Shown here: positions 28,387 to 37,293 of the stretch, one piece after another
Layout: each line of letters starts with the position of its first letter
How positions within the stretch are numbered: position 1 is the first letter of the stretch
Assembly: GCA_965208385.1 (NCBI GenBank)
Contig: CBDBOO010000082.1
Location: forward strand, 25,189 to 89,188
Reading direction: 5' to 3'
From: Endozoicomonas sp965208385
Lineage (GTDB): Bacteria; Pseudomonadota; Gammaproteobacteria; Pseudomonadales; Endozoicomonadaceae
DNA length: 64,000 bases
Translations under genes and position numbers: made by a program
Notes under the pieces: generated by a model
Told to the model about the DNA's origin: nothing
Database searches by the model: none
The model's input: the letters and a program-made list of their open reading frames with translations, nothing else

Positions 28387-28406
28387 GTTAGCAATTTTCT
28401 GCTAAC
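28387..28406. promoter_or_regulatory. Inverted repeat upstream of the Lrp-type gene, candidate operator
   Basis: GTTAGCA and TGCTAAC form a perfect 7-bp inverted repeat with a 6-bp spacer, 28 bp before the ATG of the Lrp-type regulator. Regulators of this family commonly autoregulate by binding dyads near their start. A related half site (TTGCTAA) lies at about 28358. Confidence 0.6.
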
Positions 28407-28434
28407 ATAACCTTATTTACTGGCATAATAAGCT

Positions 28435-28908
28435 ATGAACCTCGATCGTTACGACATCAGAATTCTTGAAGAACTGCAAACACACGCTCATTTAAGCAAC
28501 CAGGAACTGGCCGATCGAATCGGATTAACCCCCTCTCCCTGCCTGAGAAGAGTGAGACAGCTGGAAGAACAGGGCTTTATATCCCAGAGAGTTACTCTGC
28601 TTGATGCTGAAAAACTGGGCTTAAAACTATGCGCTCTGATTCATATTAATATGGATAGACATACTCCCGAACGTTTTGAGCATTTCGAAAAAACCATCGA
28701 CAATTACCCCGAAGTGGTTGAGTGTATTTTAATCACAGGACAATCCGCTGATTATATGCTCCGGGTTCTGGTACCGGACATGAATTATTTCCAGGATTTT
28801 CTACTCAATAAAATCACCCGGATTAAAGGGGTCAGCGGTGTCCACTCCAGCTTTATTCTCAGGCAACCCATTCGCAAGACATCTGTACCACTGGGTCATC
28901 TCAAATAA
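28435..28908 (+). CDS. Lrp/AsnC-family transcription regulator
   Basis: The 157-aa product has an N-terminal helix-turn-helix (LDRYDIRILEELQTHAHLSNQELADRIGLTPSPCLRRVRQLEEQGFI) and a C-terminal RAM domain (VVECILITGQSADYMLRVLVPDMNYFQDFL). The length is normal. Members respond to amino acids and often control nearby transporters. The divergent TSUP permease is the nearest gene, so it may be a target, though 440 bp separate them. Confidence 0.93.
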   Translation: MNLDRYDIRILEELQTHAHLSNQELADRIGLTPSPCLRRVRQLEEQGFISQRVTLLDAEKLGLKLCALIHINMDRHTPERFEHFEKTIDNYPEVVECILITGQSADYMLRVLVPDMNYFQDFLLNKITRIKGVSGVHSSFILRQPIRKTSVPLGHLK

Positions 28909-29102
28909 AGAGTTCTCGACTACGTATTGCACAACCGCTAAGAATCATTGCATAGAAAAGCAAAATTATAAAAAACACGAAGTTATTTATAGCAAAAATA
29001 TAAGACATTGTTGGCAACGTCAAAAAAAGCCAATACACGATTATTCCCAGGCTCCAGTAAGGAACTATTTCATAAATAAATGTGTCCTAACTTTTTGCCT
29101 CT

Positions 29103-30594
29103 TCAGTAAAATCTGTGGGTCATTTCTGGTTCAGGAAGCTTTCCAAGTGCGTGATATAAAGCGATTTCCGTGCATTTGTAGGTTCTGAATCCGTATGATT
29201 TTCTCGTAGTGAGTTTTATTTTAGTATTCAGACCCTCAACAATACCGCTGAATACTCCTTTTTTGCCCTAAACCAATTCAGTATGAGCGGCCTGTGTCGT
29301 CGAATCGTCTTGGCTACTTTTTTCATCGGTTCCAGCTTTGACCGCATGACTCGTGTACACCAACGATCAAGGTATATTCCAGCCCAGTGTGGAGATATGT
29401 AATCCCAAAATGCTTGGAACTCTTCTTTCAGCAGATAGGCCCTGATACTTTTCAAATTGTACTGGAGCACAGTATTTAACTTGATCTCTTCTTTCTCTGT
29501 CAGGTCCTCCTGACGTTTCAGAAGACACCAGCGTGTCTTCTTCAAACAGGTTCGTAGCCATCCGCTTGCAGTTGCTTATGCTCGGAAGCCCTGATTTCAT
29601 CGATGCCTTTATTCAGCATGGCAACAATGTGGAACCGATCCAGTAGGCTATGTTCCCGTCAATAGTTGGGAGCACTCAAGTCCTATAAAAACTTTATTTT
29701 CCTGCTCCACATATGGCTATTCATGAGATAGGAAGGTATCCCAGAACAAATCGCTGTTCTTTGGGCAATAAACAAATGCAATATACAAGATTTAGTCATA
29801 TCTCTACTTTATAAGGCACGTCTGTAGCCCTGTAAACATAGGGAGTAAGCAATACAACTATTGGCGGGAACATAGCCGATCCAGTATGTGTAACGCTTGG
29901 CCTGCTAACTCAGCGATCACTTTTACGTAGGGCTTCCACATGTCAGAACAGACAAACTCTAGTTGCTGAGATCGATTAGGTCCGAGAAAGGCGAAGAACT
30001 TACGAAGAGTCGCTTCTGTGCGATCCTGACCAATCCAGAGTAGTCGCGTGTTACCACGGTCTATCTGGTAGGCCACGGTTAGATATTTATGGCCTTTCTG
30101 ACAGGCGACTTCATCAACACCAATGGCTTTTATATTATCCAAAGATCGATGTTTCAGCCCCCAATTCACAATGTATTCAACGGAATAAAATACCTTTTCC
30201 CATGAGGTATGAAAAACACTGGCGATCTCAGCCCATGACAGTTTTTTTCCCAGAAGGCTAGATACTGCATATAGATTTTGGTGAGTTCTCGCTTTCCGTC
30301 TGCCCATGGCACTTCTTCCACTTTGACTCCGCAAGTGGAACACTGCACCCGACGCATAGAGTAAAGCAGAAAAACCGGATAACCCCAGAGAGGGATAAAC
30401 TCGAATCGACGCTCATTGAGCGTGTGATAACCTGGCGCTGGTTTATGGCAGCAGGAGCACAGTGCGTGGCTGTTCTTTCTGGGAACAACGGTTACATTGA
30501 AAACTTCAGTGCCTCTGTAGTGAGCAGATTCAACCTGTTGATAAACAAAAGACTTGAGTTTATGGCATTTGTTTAGGATAGTTTTTAATAGCAT
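29103..30594 (-). pseudogene. ISL3-family transposase, frameshifted and carrying MITE-B
   Basis: The N-terminus has the ISL3 zinc-ribbon pattern, CSCCHKPAPGYHTLNERRFEF then VQCSTCG. The catalytic domain follows as AIGVDEVACQKGHKYLTVAY and VCSDMWKPYVKVIAE. MITE-B splits it in the LDR–FHIVAMLNKG motif. The C-terminus reads LDRWCTRVMRSKLEPMKKVA, then after a further shift GIVEGLNTKIKL with a stop at 29103. At least three one-base shifts are present: near 30240 (ancestral LAFLGKKLSW), near 29550 and near 29260. No active product is possible. Confidence 0.88.
29646..29877. mobile_element. MITE family B, complete 232-bp copy in an ISL3 transposase
   Basis: The ends are GGCTATGTTCCCG(T/C)CAATAG and the reverse complement. 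The 9-bp duplication GATCCAGTA is at 29637-29645 and 29878-29886. A nearly identical inverted copy is at 51812-52043, and a truncated copy at 61706-61868. It encodes no transposase. Confidence 0.95.
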
Positions 30595-30741
30595 CGGCAG
30601 TGGCTTTTGTTGTTATTTTGTTCGCAACTTAAAAACTATCAAAACTCATCTGCAGATGCTTCTATTTCTCCACTTTATTGTTTTTTACCCACAGATATCC
30701 CTGAAGAGCCAACTTTTTCAATCTTATTTGAAGGAAGTAAT

Positions 30742-31389
30742 ATGGATAATTTAAAAATGAAAAAAATTCGAACAGTGTTATCCAGTGCACTGCTGGCAGC
30801 AACATTCTGCTTCTCCAGCCTATCGCTGGCCCAGGGAAATCCAGAGTCGCTTGACTCAACAGAAGAAGCCTTCATTGATAGCTATCAAGAAATGATAGTT
30901 AATGTATACACCTCTTTTTCCCGATTGGACGGCAGCTACCCAGCCAGTTTGTTTGATGTTATTGACGAAAAGGATCAGAAAAAACTCTCAGGGATTATAC
31001 GCTATTTTGAAAAACGCTTCATGGAACAATGGGGAAGCCATCCCGAATCCTACCTGTTGGTCGAGTATTTTGATATCGGTGATACGAACAGTGACCACAC
31101 TCTGTACAAGACCCGGTCAACCGATATCGCCAGACAAAAAGTCATTGCATATCAAAAAGCCTATGAACTGGTTACCGAAAAAGCTTTGCCAGAAAAACTG
31201 GAGCTGAACAGCATTATCAGTGCTTCAGAAGTTCTGGAGGCCCGGGAAAATAGACTTCACTTTCTACGTCTGGTTTTCAGGGACATTAGAAACACCGGAA
31301 CACACCTGAAAGAGGACAAATCCGGCCAGTTATTTTTAGAGGTGTCGCCGAGCACAATTTCAGGGAAACAGGATGACACACACCTATAA
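30742..31389 (+). CDS. Exported protein of unknown function
   Basis: The 215-aa product has a clear signal peptide (KKIRTVLSSALLAATFCFSS, cleavage near LAQG). The rest is mostly helical and charged, with no motif I recognise. AAGGAAG lies just before the ATG at 30742; the open frame begins 45 codons earlier without family support. Its 3' end overlaps the next gene by 17 bp, so the two are probably translated together and may be a functional pair. Confidence 0.75.
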   Translation: MDNLKMKKIRTVLSSALLAATFCFSSLSLAQGNPESLDSTEEAFIDSYQEMIVNVYTSFSRLDGSYPASLFDVIDEKDQKKLSGIIRYFEKRFMEQWGSHPESYLLVEYFDIGDTNSDHTLYKTRSTDIARQKVIAYQKAYELVTEKALPEKLELNSIISASEVLEARENRLHFLRLVFRDIRNTGTHLKEDKSGQLFLEVSPSTISGKQDDTHL

Positions 31390-31795
31390 TCTCCGTGAAA
31401 CAATCAAACTGACGTTGGAAAATAAAGCGTTCGATGACTTCACCAGACAATCACTGACGAATGAATTGTATACATGCATATATCCAACTCTTCCTTATGA
31501 TCAGGAAAACTGCCTGGATGCCATCACAGCCTTAAAGGATGAACTGGAAGAATCCCTGCCTTTGCATGCCATTCAAATGAACGGTGAAAATGCGTTTTCC
31601 TTCCTCCCAATCACCATGGCTGTTATCGCTACCGGCTCAGAGTCATTACTAGAAGGAGGCTCTGCCTCTTCAATCTATTCTGAATTCCTTATTCAAGTAC
31701 AGGAACCCGATGTCGGTTATGAGTTTATTTATCGTGGAGCCAACGATACGTTAATTGAAAAACTCAAGTTGCGGAAGTTCCTGTTGCGACAATAG
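31373..31795 (+). CDS. Cytoplasmic protein of unknown function, second gene of a pair
   Basis: A 140-aa product without signal peptide or transmembrane helix, overlapping the preceding exported protein gene. It has a glycine/serine-rich middle (TGSESLLEGGSASS), and no recognised domain. Its start lies inside the last codons of the upstream gene, implying translational coupling. After its stop there is a 280-bp stretch with a GCGACAAGGCCGCAAGG-type imperfect hairpin but no gene. Confidence 0.65.
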   Translation: MTHTYNLRETIKLTLENKAFDDFTRQSLTNELYTCIYPTLPYDQENCLDAITALKDELEESLPLHAIQMNGENAFSFLPITMAVIATGSESLLEGGSASSIYSEFLIQVQEPDVGYEFIYRGANDTLIEKLKLRKFLLRQ

Positions 31796-32079
31796 ACTGC
31801 AGGTGGGCAAGCAATCCGGTCTCGGTAAACAAATCCGTTTTTAAATTGTTCTATACCCGAAGGATTTGGCGTTGCGACAAGGCCGCAAGGAGTGAAGCCC
31901 CGGAAGCTTGGACAAGCCAAGCCATCGGGCTGAACTTACGTACCAGTTAACGAGCACCGCAACGCAGTAGCAACGTCAAAGGCGACGGGTATAGATCTAA
32001 TTTTTCCTGGTTACCAGCAGCATTCTTAGATAACTCAAACGTGTATAATTTTGGTAGAGCCTGTGGCGAATTTAAACGG

Positions 32080-32802
32080 CTACACCTCGTACGCGGGGTA
32101 CTCGTCTTTTCTCGATATTGTCTGACATTTGCTATAGGCGCTGAACCCAACCGACTTACAGAGCTTTATGGACGCAGAATTTTCTGCGTTGGTCCGGTAG
32201 CGAACAAAACGATTTCGTTCTTTCATTTTAACCACCAGATTTTCGAGCAGGGCCTTACCAACACCTTTCCCCCGGAATGCCTCTTTCACCATTATGGAAA
32301 GAGATTCAAAGGGTTCCTGGCCACAATAGGATGCCGTCATCCCCATGATTTCCTGGCCGGAAACGGCCGCATAGAAATGGTCTGAATCAATATCAAAATC
32401 TGAAACCAGCACATCCTTTTCAGAACAGTCCTTGATAAAGCCCGCTATTTCACTTCTATTGTGTTCCAGGGTTAATTCGATAATCTGGCTGGCAGGTGTC
32501 ATGAGAGCTGATGGTTCAAAAAGGTAGTAATCAACATCATCCGTATCTATTTCAACATCCTGCATTTCCCGGCACTGCATCAGCTCGTCAACAGAAGTGC
32601 AGTTATTCTGTGCAATCACTTTTTTTATATCATCGCTGCAACTTACCAGCGTCAGGTAATTTGATGTATAAAAAAACGCCCCTTTAATTTCGTCCGCTCT
32701 TTTCCAATACTCACACCCGGAAACAATAAAGTCAGAATCAGCATCCTGAATATCAAGTCTTGATAGCCAGGACTGATCTATAGTGCTAGTTGATAATTTC
32801 AT
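32080..32802 (-). CDS. GNAT-family N-acetyltransferase
   Basis: The 240-aa product has a C-terminal GNAT domain (about residues 140-225). It contains the acetyl-CoA-binding motif SIMVKEAFRGKGVGKALLENL and the downstream TNAENSASIKLCKSVGFSAY, a common end of the fold. The N-terminal 130 residues are unlike standard GNATs and may bind the substrate. Substrate unknown. It lies between two insertion-rich blocks and appears intact. Confidence 0.85.
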   Translation of the reverse strand: MKLSTSTIDQSWLSRLDIQDADSDFIVSGCEYWKRADEIKGAFFYTSNYLTLVSCSDDIKKVIAQNNCTSVDELMQCREMQDVEIDTDDVDYYLFEPSALMTPASQIIELTLEHNRSEIAGFIKDCSEKDVLVSDFDIDSDHFYAAVSGQEIMGMTASYCGQEPFESLSIMVKEAFRGKGVGKALLENLVVKMKERNRFVRYRTNAENSASIKLCKSVGFSAYSKCQTISRKDEYPAYEV

Positions 32803-33454
32803 ACAGATTTTTCTTTTATTTATTGAATTTATTAATCTTGATAAGTATCGATCATCTTAAGCGGCTACCATCATATACTACACACCTACTGTCGTTAAAT
32901 AAAAAGACTCTCAAGCCAGAGAGCAACACTACCAGTAAAGCTGGCTGTGTCATAGTCAAAGCAGTTAAACAGTGCTGTATAAACAAGAGGGGATTTACAA
33001 GATCTTATACCATTGCCGGTTTCTAATATGCGTTATGAGCATGGCTTTTCAGGCTCAGAGACAAGGCGGAGTGACGAGTAATACCATTTCCGTTTTCTAA
33101 CTACGATAATACAGCCCATTCACGGGAGCATAGGCTGGTTACCCGACCAGCCTCAGAAACAAGCTTGTTCCAACCACAACAACATGCATTTACAATGTCA
33201 TCATAATTTTTAAAAGATCGGTTGGATAAATCATGCTCCCGAAGCCACTCCCAAATTTCTTCTGCACTATTTAGTTCCGGTGCATAAGGCGGTAAAGGAA
33301 TCAATGTCAGGTTATCAAAAGTAGGCAAGTCTTTAGAATGATGATATCCCGCATTATCAATTATTACGGCAGCATGCCGTCCTTTATTGGTTAGCTTTGA
33401 GATTTCAGACAAATGTAGCGTCATCATTTCTGTATTGATCGTTGGGAGCACTAA

Positions 33455-34886
33455 GGGTGTAATTAAAAGTGTTCATTAGAAGTTTTTCTGCCCACAAAAC
33501 CTCAATATGAACGATAATGTAAGAGTATTTCTCAACCCTAGTTAGTATTATGCCCTCACCTATTTCTCTTGCTGATAGACTTGCAGCCCACCCCGAGCTT
33601 GAGCTTAGAGTTTCTGCACTTCTGGATATTGTTGAAGCCGAGTCAGGTCTCCTGGATCGTGCTGATGATGCTGAAGAAGCCGTCATTGCCCACCTGCGTG
33701 AAATGGGCAATGAACTGCTTACTGGCTGGGGTACCTACAAGGAAGATCAAAAATTTGGCGAGGCTTGCCTGAAGCACCCCGGAGCTAAAACTCAAAAAAA
33801 AACACTTATTGGCTGAGCACCTATGGGAAAATAGAAGTTCTTGAACGCTGCCAGACGGTAGACAAGCATCGGGTCAGACCTTTCAGTCATGCCGCTCATA
33901 TTCGCTGTCGCGACTACTCCCGCACAATTCAACGTAAAATTGTAGACTTTGGTGCAGATAGTTCTTTTCAGGCAGCTGCAAAAAAAATACATGAACATTA
34001 TGGTATTGATGTGCCTGAGTCTTCTATTCGAGCCATAACTCTTGAGCACGCAAGCTGTATGCAAAATGATTCCATCAGTGCATCACAAAATCGTCAGGAC
34101 TGCCTCGGTGAAGCTGCCCAGTTCATAGGAGAAATGGATGGAAGCATGATTCCTGTTGTCCTCTTTGATGAAGAGGCAGAAGGTGACAAACGCAAAGCAC
34201 GTAAAACTGAATGGCAGGAGGCTAAACTTTGCCAGGTCTATAAGCTGGGTAGTTCAGATAAACGTCATCAGGCCACAATGGGAGGGCCGGATGAAGCAGG
34301 TGACCAGTGGTTGAGTTGTGCAATAGAGCAGGGGCTCAACCGGCAATCCTCTATCCATTGCGTGAGCGATGGAGCCACCTGGATTGCCAACCAGACAAAG
34401 AGAGTGTTTGGAGAGCAAGGAAGTTTCCTCGTTGACTATTATCATCTCTCTGAGCACTTCGCTGATGCAGCAGAAGAGTGTGTCGGGTTTAACAAGGAAA
34501 CACGTGTACAGTGGCGGCATATCCAGCAGGAACGCATGAAATCTGGCAATGTTAATGCCGTCATGGCAGAGCTTGATCCGCATAGAAACGGAAAGAAAGG
34601 CAAAGCAGCCAATAAACCAGAGGAGTGTCACCGATATATCCGAAACCGTCCAGGGCAATTCGAATATGCTGCAGAAGAAGCAGCCAATCTTCCCATTGGC
34701 TCTGGCGAAATAGAAAGTTCTAACAGTGCAGTAGTGCAGATGCGACTAAAAATACCGGGTGCTTGGTGGAAGCCTTCCATCGCAGGAGCAATGCTTTGCT
34801 TAAGAACATTGCGTTCTAACGGGGACTGGGATCAGTACTGGCAGCAAGCTGGATAATGGGTAGATGGAACACTTTTAATTACACCC
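33455..34886. mobile_element. ISKra4-like element, copy 1 (two-frame type)
   Basis: The ends are GGGTGTAATTAAAAGTGTT and the reverse complement. The 9-bp duplication GAGCACTAA is at 33446-33454 and 34887-34895. It is 1432 bp long and related to the copy at 49277-50739. Being inside the IS630 element inside a MITE, it is the youngest layer of this nest. Confidence 0.92.
33550..34856 (+). CDS. ISKra4-like transposase made by -1 frameshift
   Basis: Frame one (33550-33816) encodes MPSPISLADRLAAHPELELR and a helical N-terminal domain. It ends just after CAAAAAAAAACAC, a run of nine A residues. A -1 slip there continues as NTYWLSTYGKIEVLERC and runs open to 34856. That part has GEMDGSMIPVVLFDEEAEGD, CVSDGATWIANQ, FLVDYYHLSEHFADAAE and the C-terminal LPIGSGEIESSNSAVVQMRL, the conserved features of ISKra4-like transposases. 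The fusion product would be about 435 aa. All motifs are present, so this copy may be active. The family assignment is by motif recall. Confidence 0.82.
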
Positions 34887-35785
34887 GAGCACTAAAGCAG
34901 TTCCAATATCCCTTTCGGGGCAGACAGCAGCAAATACATAAGCATATGTAAATTGTCTCTGCCGAATTATTCCGGGTCTGCTTCCTTTAATAGCCCAAAT
35001 CCTACTGACCGTGTTTTGTTGACCAAAACGACCTTCATCTTGAAACCAAACGTCAACATCTTTTAGGTTTACTTTATCTGGAAGCCTTTGCTGCACCTCT
35101 GTTTTGAAGTTTTTTTAAATGCTTCTTGCACTTCTAAATCCTGCTTTGGATGGTGTGTGCGACCAGATATCCACGAAAGACCGACTTTATGGAGTAACTT
35201 GTAAACAGTAGAATTAACGCACTCAGTTCCGAAATCTTTTTTTAATACGTCTTTAACATCGCGACCAACGATTCTTCCACCTTCACGTTTCTCTTGAAGA
35301 TCAAGAACTGTATTTTTAAAATCCTTTTCCTGTTCATTATTGAGTGTATTTTTTCTACCTCGTCCACCTTGATCTTTGAGGGCTTCAGCACCTCCTTGTT
35401 TATAGCGCTGCAACCAATCAAACACAGATCGAGGGTTAACCTTTAAAAGGTTTGCCACCTCTTTTTCTGATAAACCTTTTTGAATGAATGCCAGACCAAG
35501 CAATCTAATGCATTCTTTGTTATCTGATGCATGACGAGCTTTATCTTGAAAATCTTCGTCATGAAAGCCATTTGGAAGTTCAGGAGTACGAGACATTTGG
35601 TAAAAACACACAAGAAAACCTACTTACAGGATAGTTCTGGACAGGCTGATTGTGTGTGTTTTTTTTCCGTATTTAAAAAATGAAATTGGTATAATAGCCT
35701 TAGTTAGCTATGGCGAGGAACTCCAACGCAGGATCTGAGCCTGAAAAGGCAGCGCAATAGCATAATTAGAATTCGGAAATGGTAT

Positions 35786-36098
35786 CACAGGTGGCTACAC
35801 AGAGTAATCCGCTATCGGTATTGGGTGGGAAATAGCGATAGGCAAGCTGAGGCCCCGTATCAAACATGGAGCATCCACCAGGGCGATCTCATTTGACAAA
35901 CACCAATCCTGTTGCATATTCAAAAAGCTAGCTTTAAAAACTGAATTTTTGAGAAGTACAGGAAATTAGGCTTATTTTGGTACTTTTGTGTGCTGAATAA
36001 TTAGCCAAACAGAGAAAGTTAGTGCCAAATGAGATCGCCCTGGAGCATCCACCCAGAGCCAGACAGATGATAATCGAGCCAATATGCAAAGATTTCAT
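35786..36098 (-). pseudogene. Lipoprotein gene remnant, split by MITE-A and truncated by MITE-C
   Basis: From the ATG at 36098 (GGGTGA upstream) the frame reads MKSLHIGSIIICLALGGCSM, a lipoprotein signal with lipobox LGGC. MITE-A at 35879-36042 lies right after the GG codons. Beyond it the frame goes on as FDTGPQLAYRYFPPNTDSG and reaches MITE-C after CVATCD. What lay beyond cannot be reconstructed because MITE-C shows no target duplication. Removal of MITE-A restores the frame exactly. I recognise no family. Confidence 0.65.
35879..36042. mobile_element. MITE family A copy (reverse orientation), inserted in a lipoprotein gene
   Basis: A 164-bp copy with the 10-bp duplication GAGCATCCAC at 35869-35878 and 36043-36052. 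Confidence 0.95.
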
Positions 36099-36634
36099 TA
36101 GATCACCCACTTTTTATTACTGTCTATTATTACAGTTCACATCCATTGTAAACACTGCCCTGCCTCACTGGTTCAATCATCCATGACCTGAAATACAAAG
36201 CAGCCAACAGGAACTCAAAGCACCTTTATCCCTGGGGATATTCCTGGGGATATCCCCAGGGATGGAGTGAATGCTGAACAACGTCAGGCATGGCATAGTG
36301 TCGATCATCGTTTTGCCAACAAAGTAATTGAGTTGAGTGAACGCACACAACAACCCTGTATTTTCAGTCATAAAAGGTATAAATATGGGTTCTTCTTCAT
36401 TTCTTCCCCTGAATAGCCCATTGATATCGGTTTCCACACATGCATCCAAACGCCAGTCCAGTTATAATCCCGCAGCTTTCTCGCAGCTTTCTCGCAACTT
36501 TAGATAGATAGTGCGATTAGACAGAAAACAGAAAGCCCCGGCAGTTTTAAAGATATTCTTTTAAAGTCTACAAAATTGATTTAACTGCTTCTAACTGGAA
36601 TATATACTTGACGCTTTCGGTCAGGTACCGCTCT
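36099..36634. other. Intergenic region upstream of the rsx operon
   Basis: A plus-strand frame ending at 36415 (reading GVNAEQRQAWHSVDHRFANK) and an opposite 90-codon frame at 36177-36449 overlap; neither has a ribosome-binding site or known motif, so I call neither. At 36237-36262 there is a palindromic GGGGATATTCCTGGGGATATCCCC stretch. The AT-rich part after 36540 probably holds the rsxA promoter. Confidence 0.4.
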
Positions 36635-36659
36635 GTTTGCCACTTAATTCAGGGCAAAC
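36635..36659 (+). other. Hairpin in the rsxA leader
   Basis: GTTTGCC and GGCAAAC form a 7-bp stem with an 11-base loop, about 30 bp before the rsxA ATG and 14 bp before its AAGGAG ribosome-binding site. It could affect translation or mRNA stability; no specific regulator is indicated. Confidence 0.4.
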
Positions 36660-36689
36660 TCTCAGGTGTAATAAGGAGCAAACGAACAG

Positions 36690-37274
36690 ATGAGCGAACT
36701 GATACTGATTCTGGTCAGCGCCATACTGGTCAACAATTTTGTACTGGTACAGTTTCTTGGTCTCTGTCCCTTTATGGGCGTTTCCAACAAGCTGGAATCG
36801 GCCATGGGAATGTCTCTGGCCACCACATTCGTACTCACTATTGCCTCGATTTGCAGCTATTTGACCTATGAATATATCTTGCGTCCATTAGGGCTGGAGT
36901 TCCTGAAAACCATTTGCTTTATTCTGGTGATTGCCGTTGTTGTGCAATTCACAGAAATGTTCGTTCGCAAGGCCAGCCCTCTGCTGCACAAGGTTCTGGG
37001 TGTTTTTCTGCCATTGATTACCAGTAACTGCGCGGTTCTCGGAGTTGCCCTGCTCAATACCAACCGCCTTGACAGTTCACTGGTGGATTCGGCCACTTAC
37101 GGCTTTGGTGCTGCCGCAGGATTCTCACTGGTTCTGGTGCTATTTTCTGCCATGCGCGAACGGATAGCGGCTGCCGATGTGCCAACCCCTTTTCGCGGAG
37201 CTGCCATTGGCATGATCACCGCCGGGCTTATGTCTTTAGCATTTATGGGCTTTACCGGCCTGATCAAGTTGTAA
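36690..37274 (+). CDS. rsxA: Rnf/Rsx electron-transport complex subunit A
   Basis: This 194-aa membrane subunit has six hydrophobic helices and starts ELILILVSAILVNNFVLVQFLGLCPF, the conserved RsxA beginning; it includes the cysteine that helps bind the intramembrane [2Fe-2S] cluster with RsxE (FLGLCPFMGVS and LPLITSNCAVLG). The Rnf/Rsx complex couples electron flow between NADH and ferredoxin to Na+ or H+ movement and, in enteric bacteria, helps reset SoxR. It is the first gene of an intact rsxABCDGE operon. An AAGGAG site precedes the ATG. Confidence 0.97.
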   Translation: MSELILILVSAILVNNFVLVQFLGLCPFMGVSNKLESAMGMSLATTFVLTIASICSYLTYEYILRPLGLEFLKTICFILVIAVVVQFTEMFVRKASPLLHKVLGVFLPLITSNCAVLGVALLNTNRLDSSLVDSATYGFGAAAGFSLVLVLFSAMRERIAAADVPTPFRGAAIGMITAGLMSLAFMGFTGLIKL

Positions 37275-37293
37275 GGGAGATCCTTTAAAAAGC

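Larger units (their letters stand above)
33101..35596 (-). pseudogene. IS630-family transposase, split and frameshifted
   Basis: The N-terminal part (from the ATG at 35596, MSRTPELPNG) has the helix-turn-helix GLSEKEVANLLKVNPRSVFDWLQRYKQGG and a second Winged-helix part. After a one-base shift near 35105 (A7 where A8 restores the frame) comes DVDVWFQDEGRFGQ, the first catalytic Asp region. The ISKra4-like insertion follows ALVL, and the C-terminal part has VIIDNAGYHHSK and LPPYAPELNSAEEIWEW with the remaining Asp and Glu. It is inactive. Confidence 0.9.
33082..35691. mobile_element. IS630-family element, split by an ISKra4-like element
   Basis: The ends are TACCATTTCCGTTTTCTAA at the left and the reverse complement of TACCAATTTCATTTTTTAAA at the right. 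The empty site would read GACGAG-TAA-TAGCC, so the target duplication is TA or TAA, as expected for IS630. The transposase is interrupted by the element at 33455-34886. Without that insertion this element is about 1.17 kb, normal for IS630. Confidence 0.85.
33007..35785. repeat. MITE family C copy, split by an IS630 element
   Basis: 33007-33081 and 35692-35785 are the two halves of the palindromic element seen whole at 13127-13282 (in reverse complement). For example CAGAGACAAGG and GAGGAACTCCAACGCAGG occur in both. The outer ends are ATACCATTGCCGG and the complement of ATACCATTTCCGAATTC. The IS630 insertion lies in its central region. Confidence 0.85.

Noticed and set aside
36177..36449. A 90-codon leftward frame upstream of rsxA.
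   Set aside because: It overlaps an equally plausible opposite frame and has no ribosome-binding site; likely chance.
36652..36668. GGGCAAACTCTCAGGTG before rsxA resembles the conserved core of glycine riboswitches.
   Set aside because: The rest of the aptamer (the purine-rich first strand and the second conserved GGACAGAG-type element) is absent, and rsxA is not a glycine-related gene.
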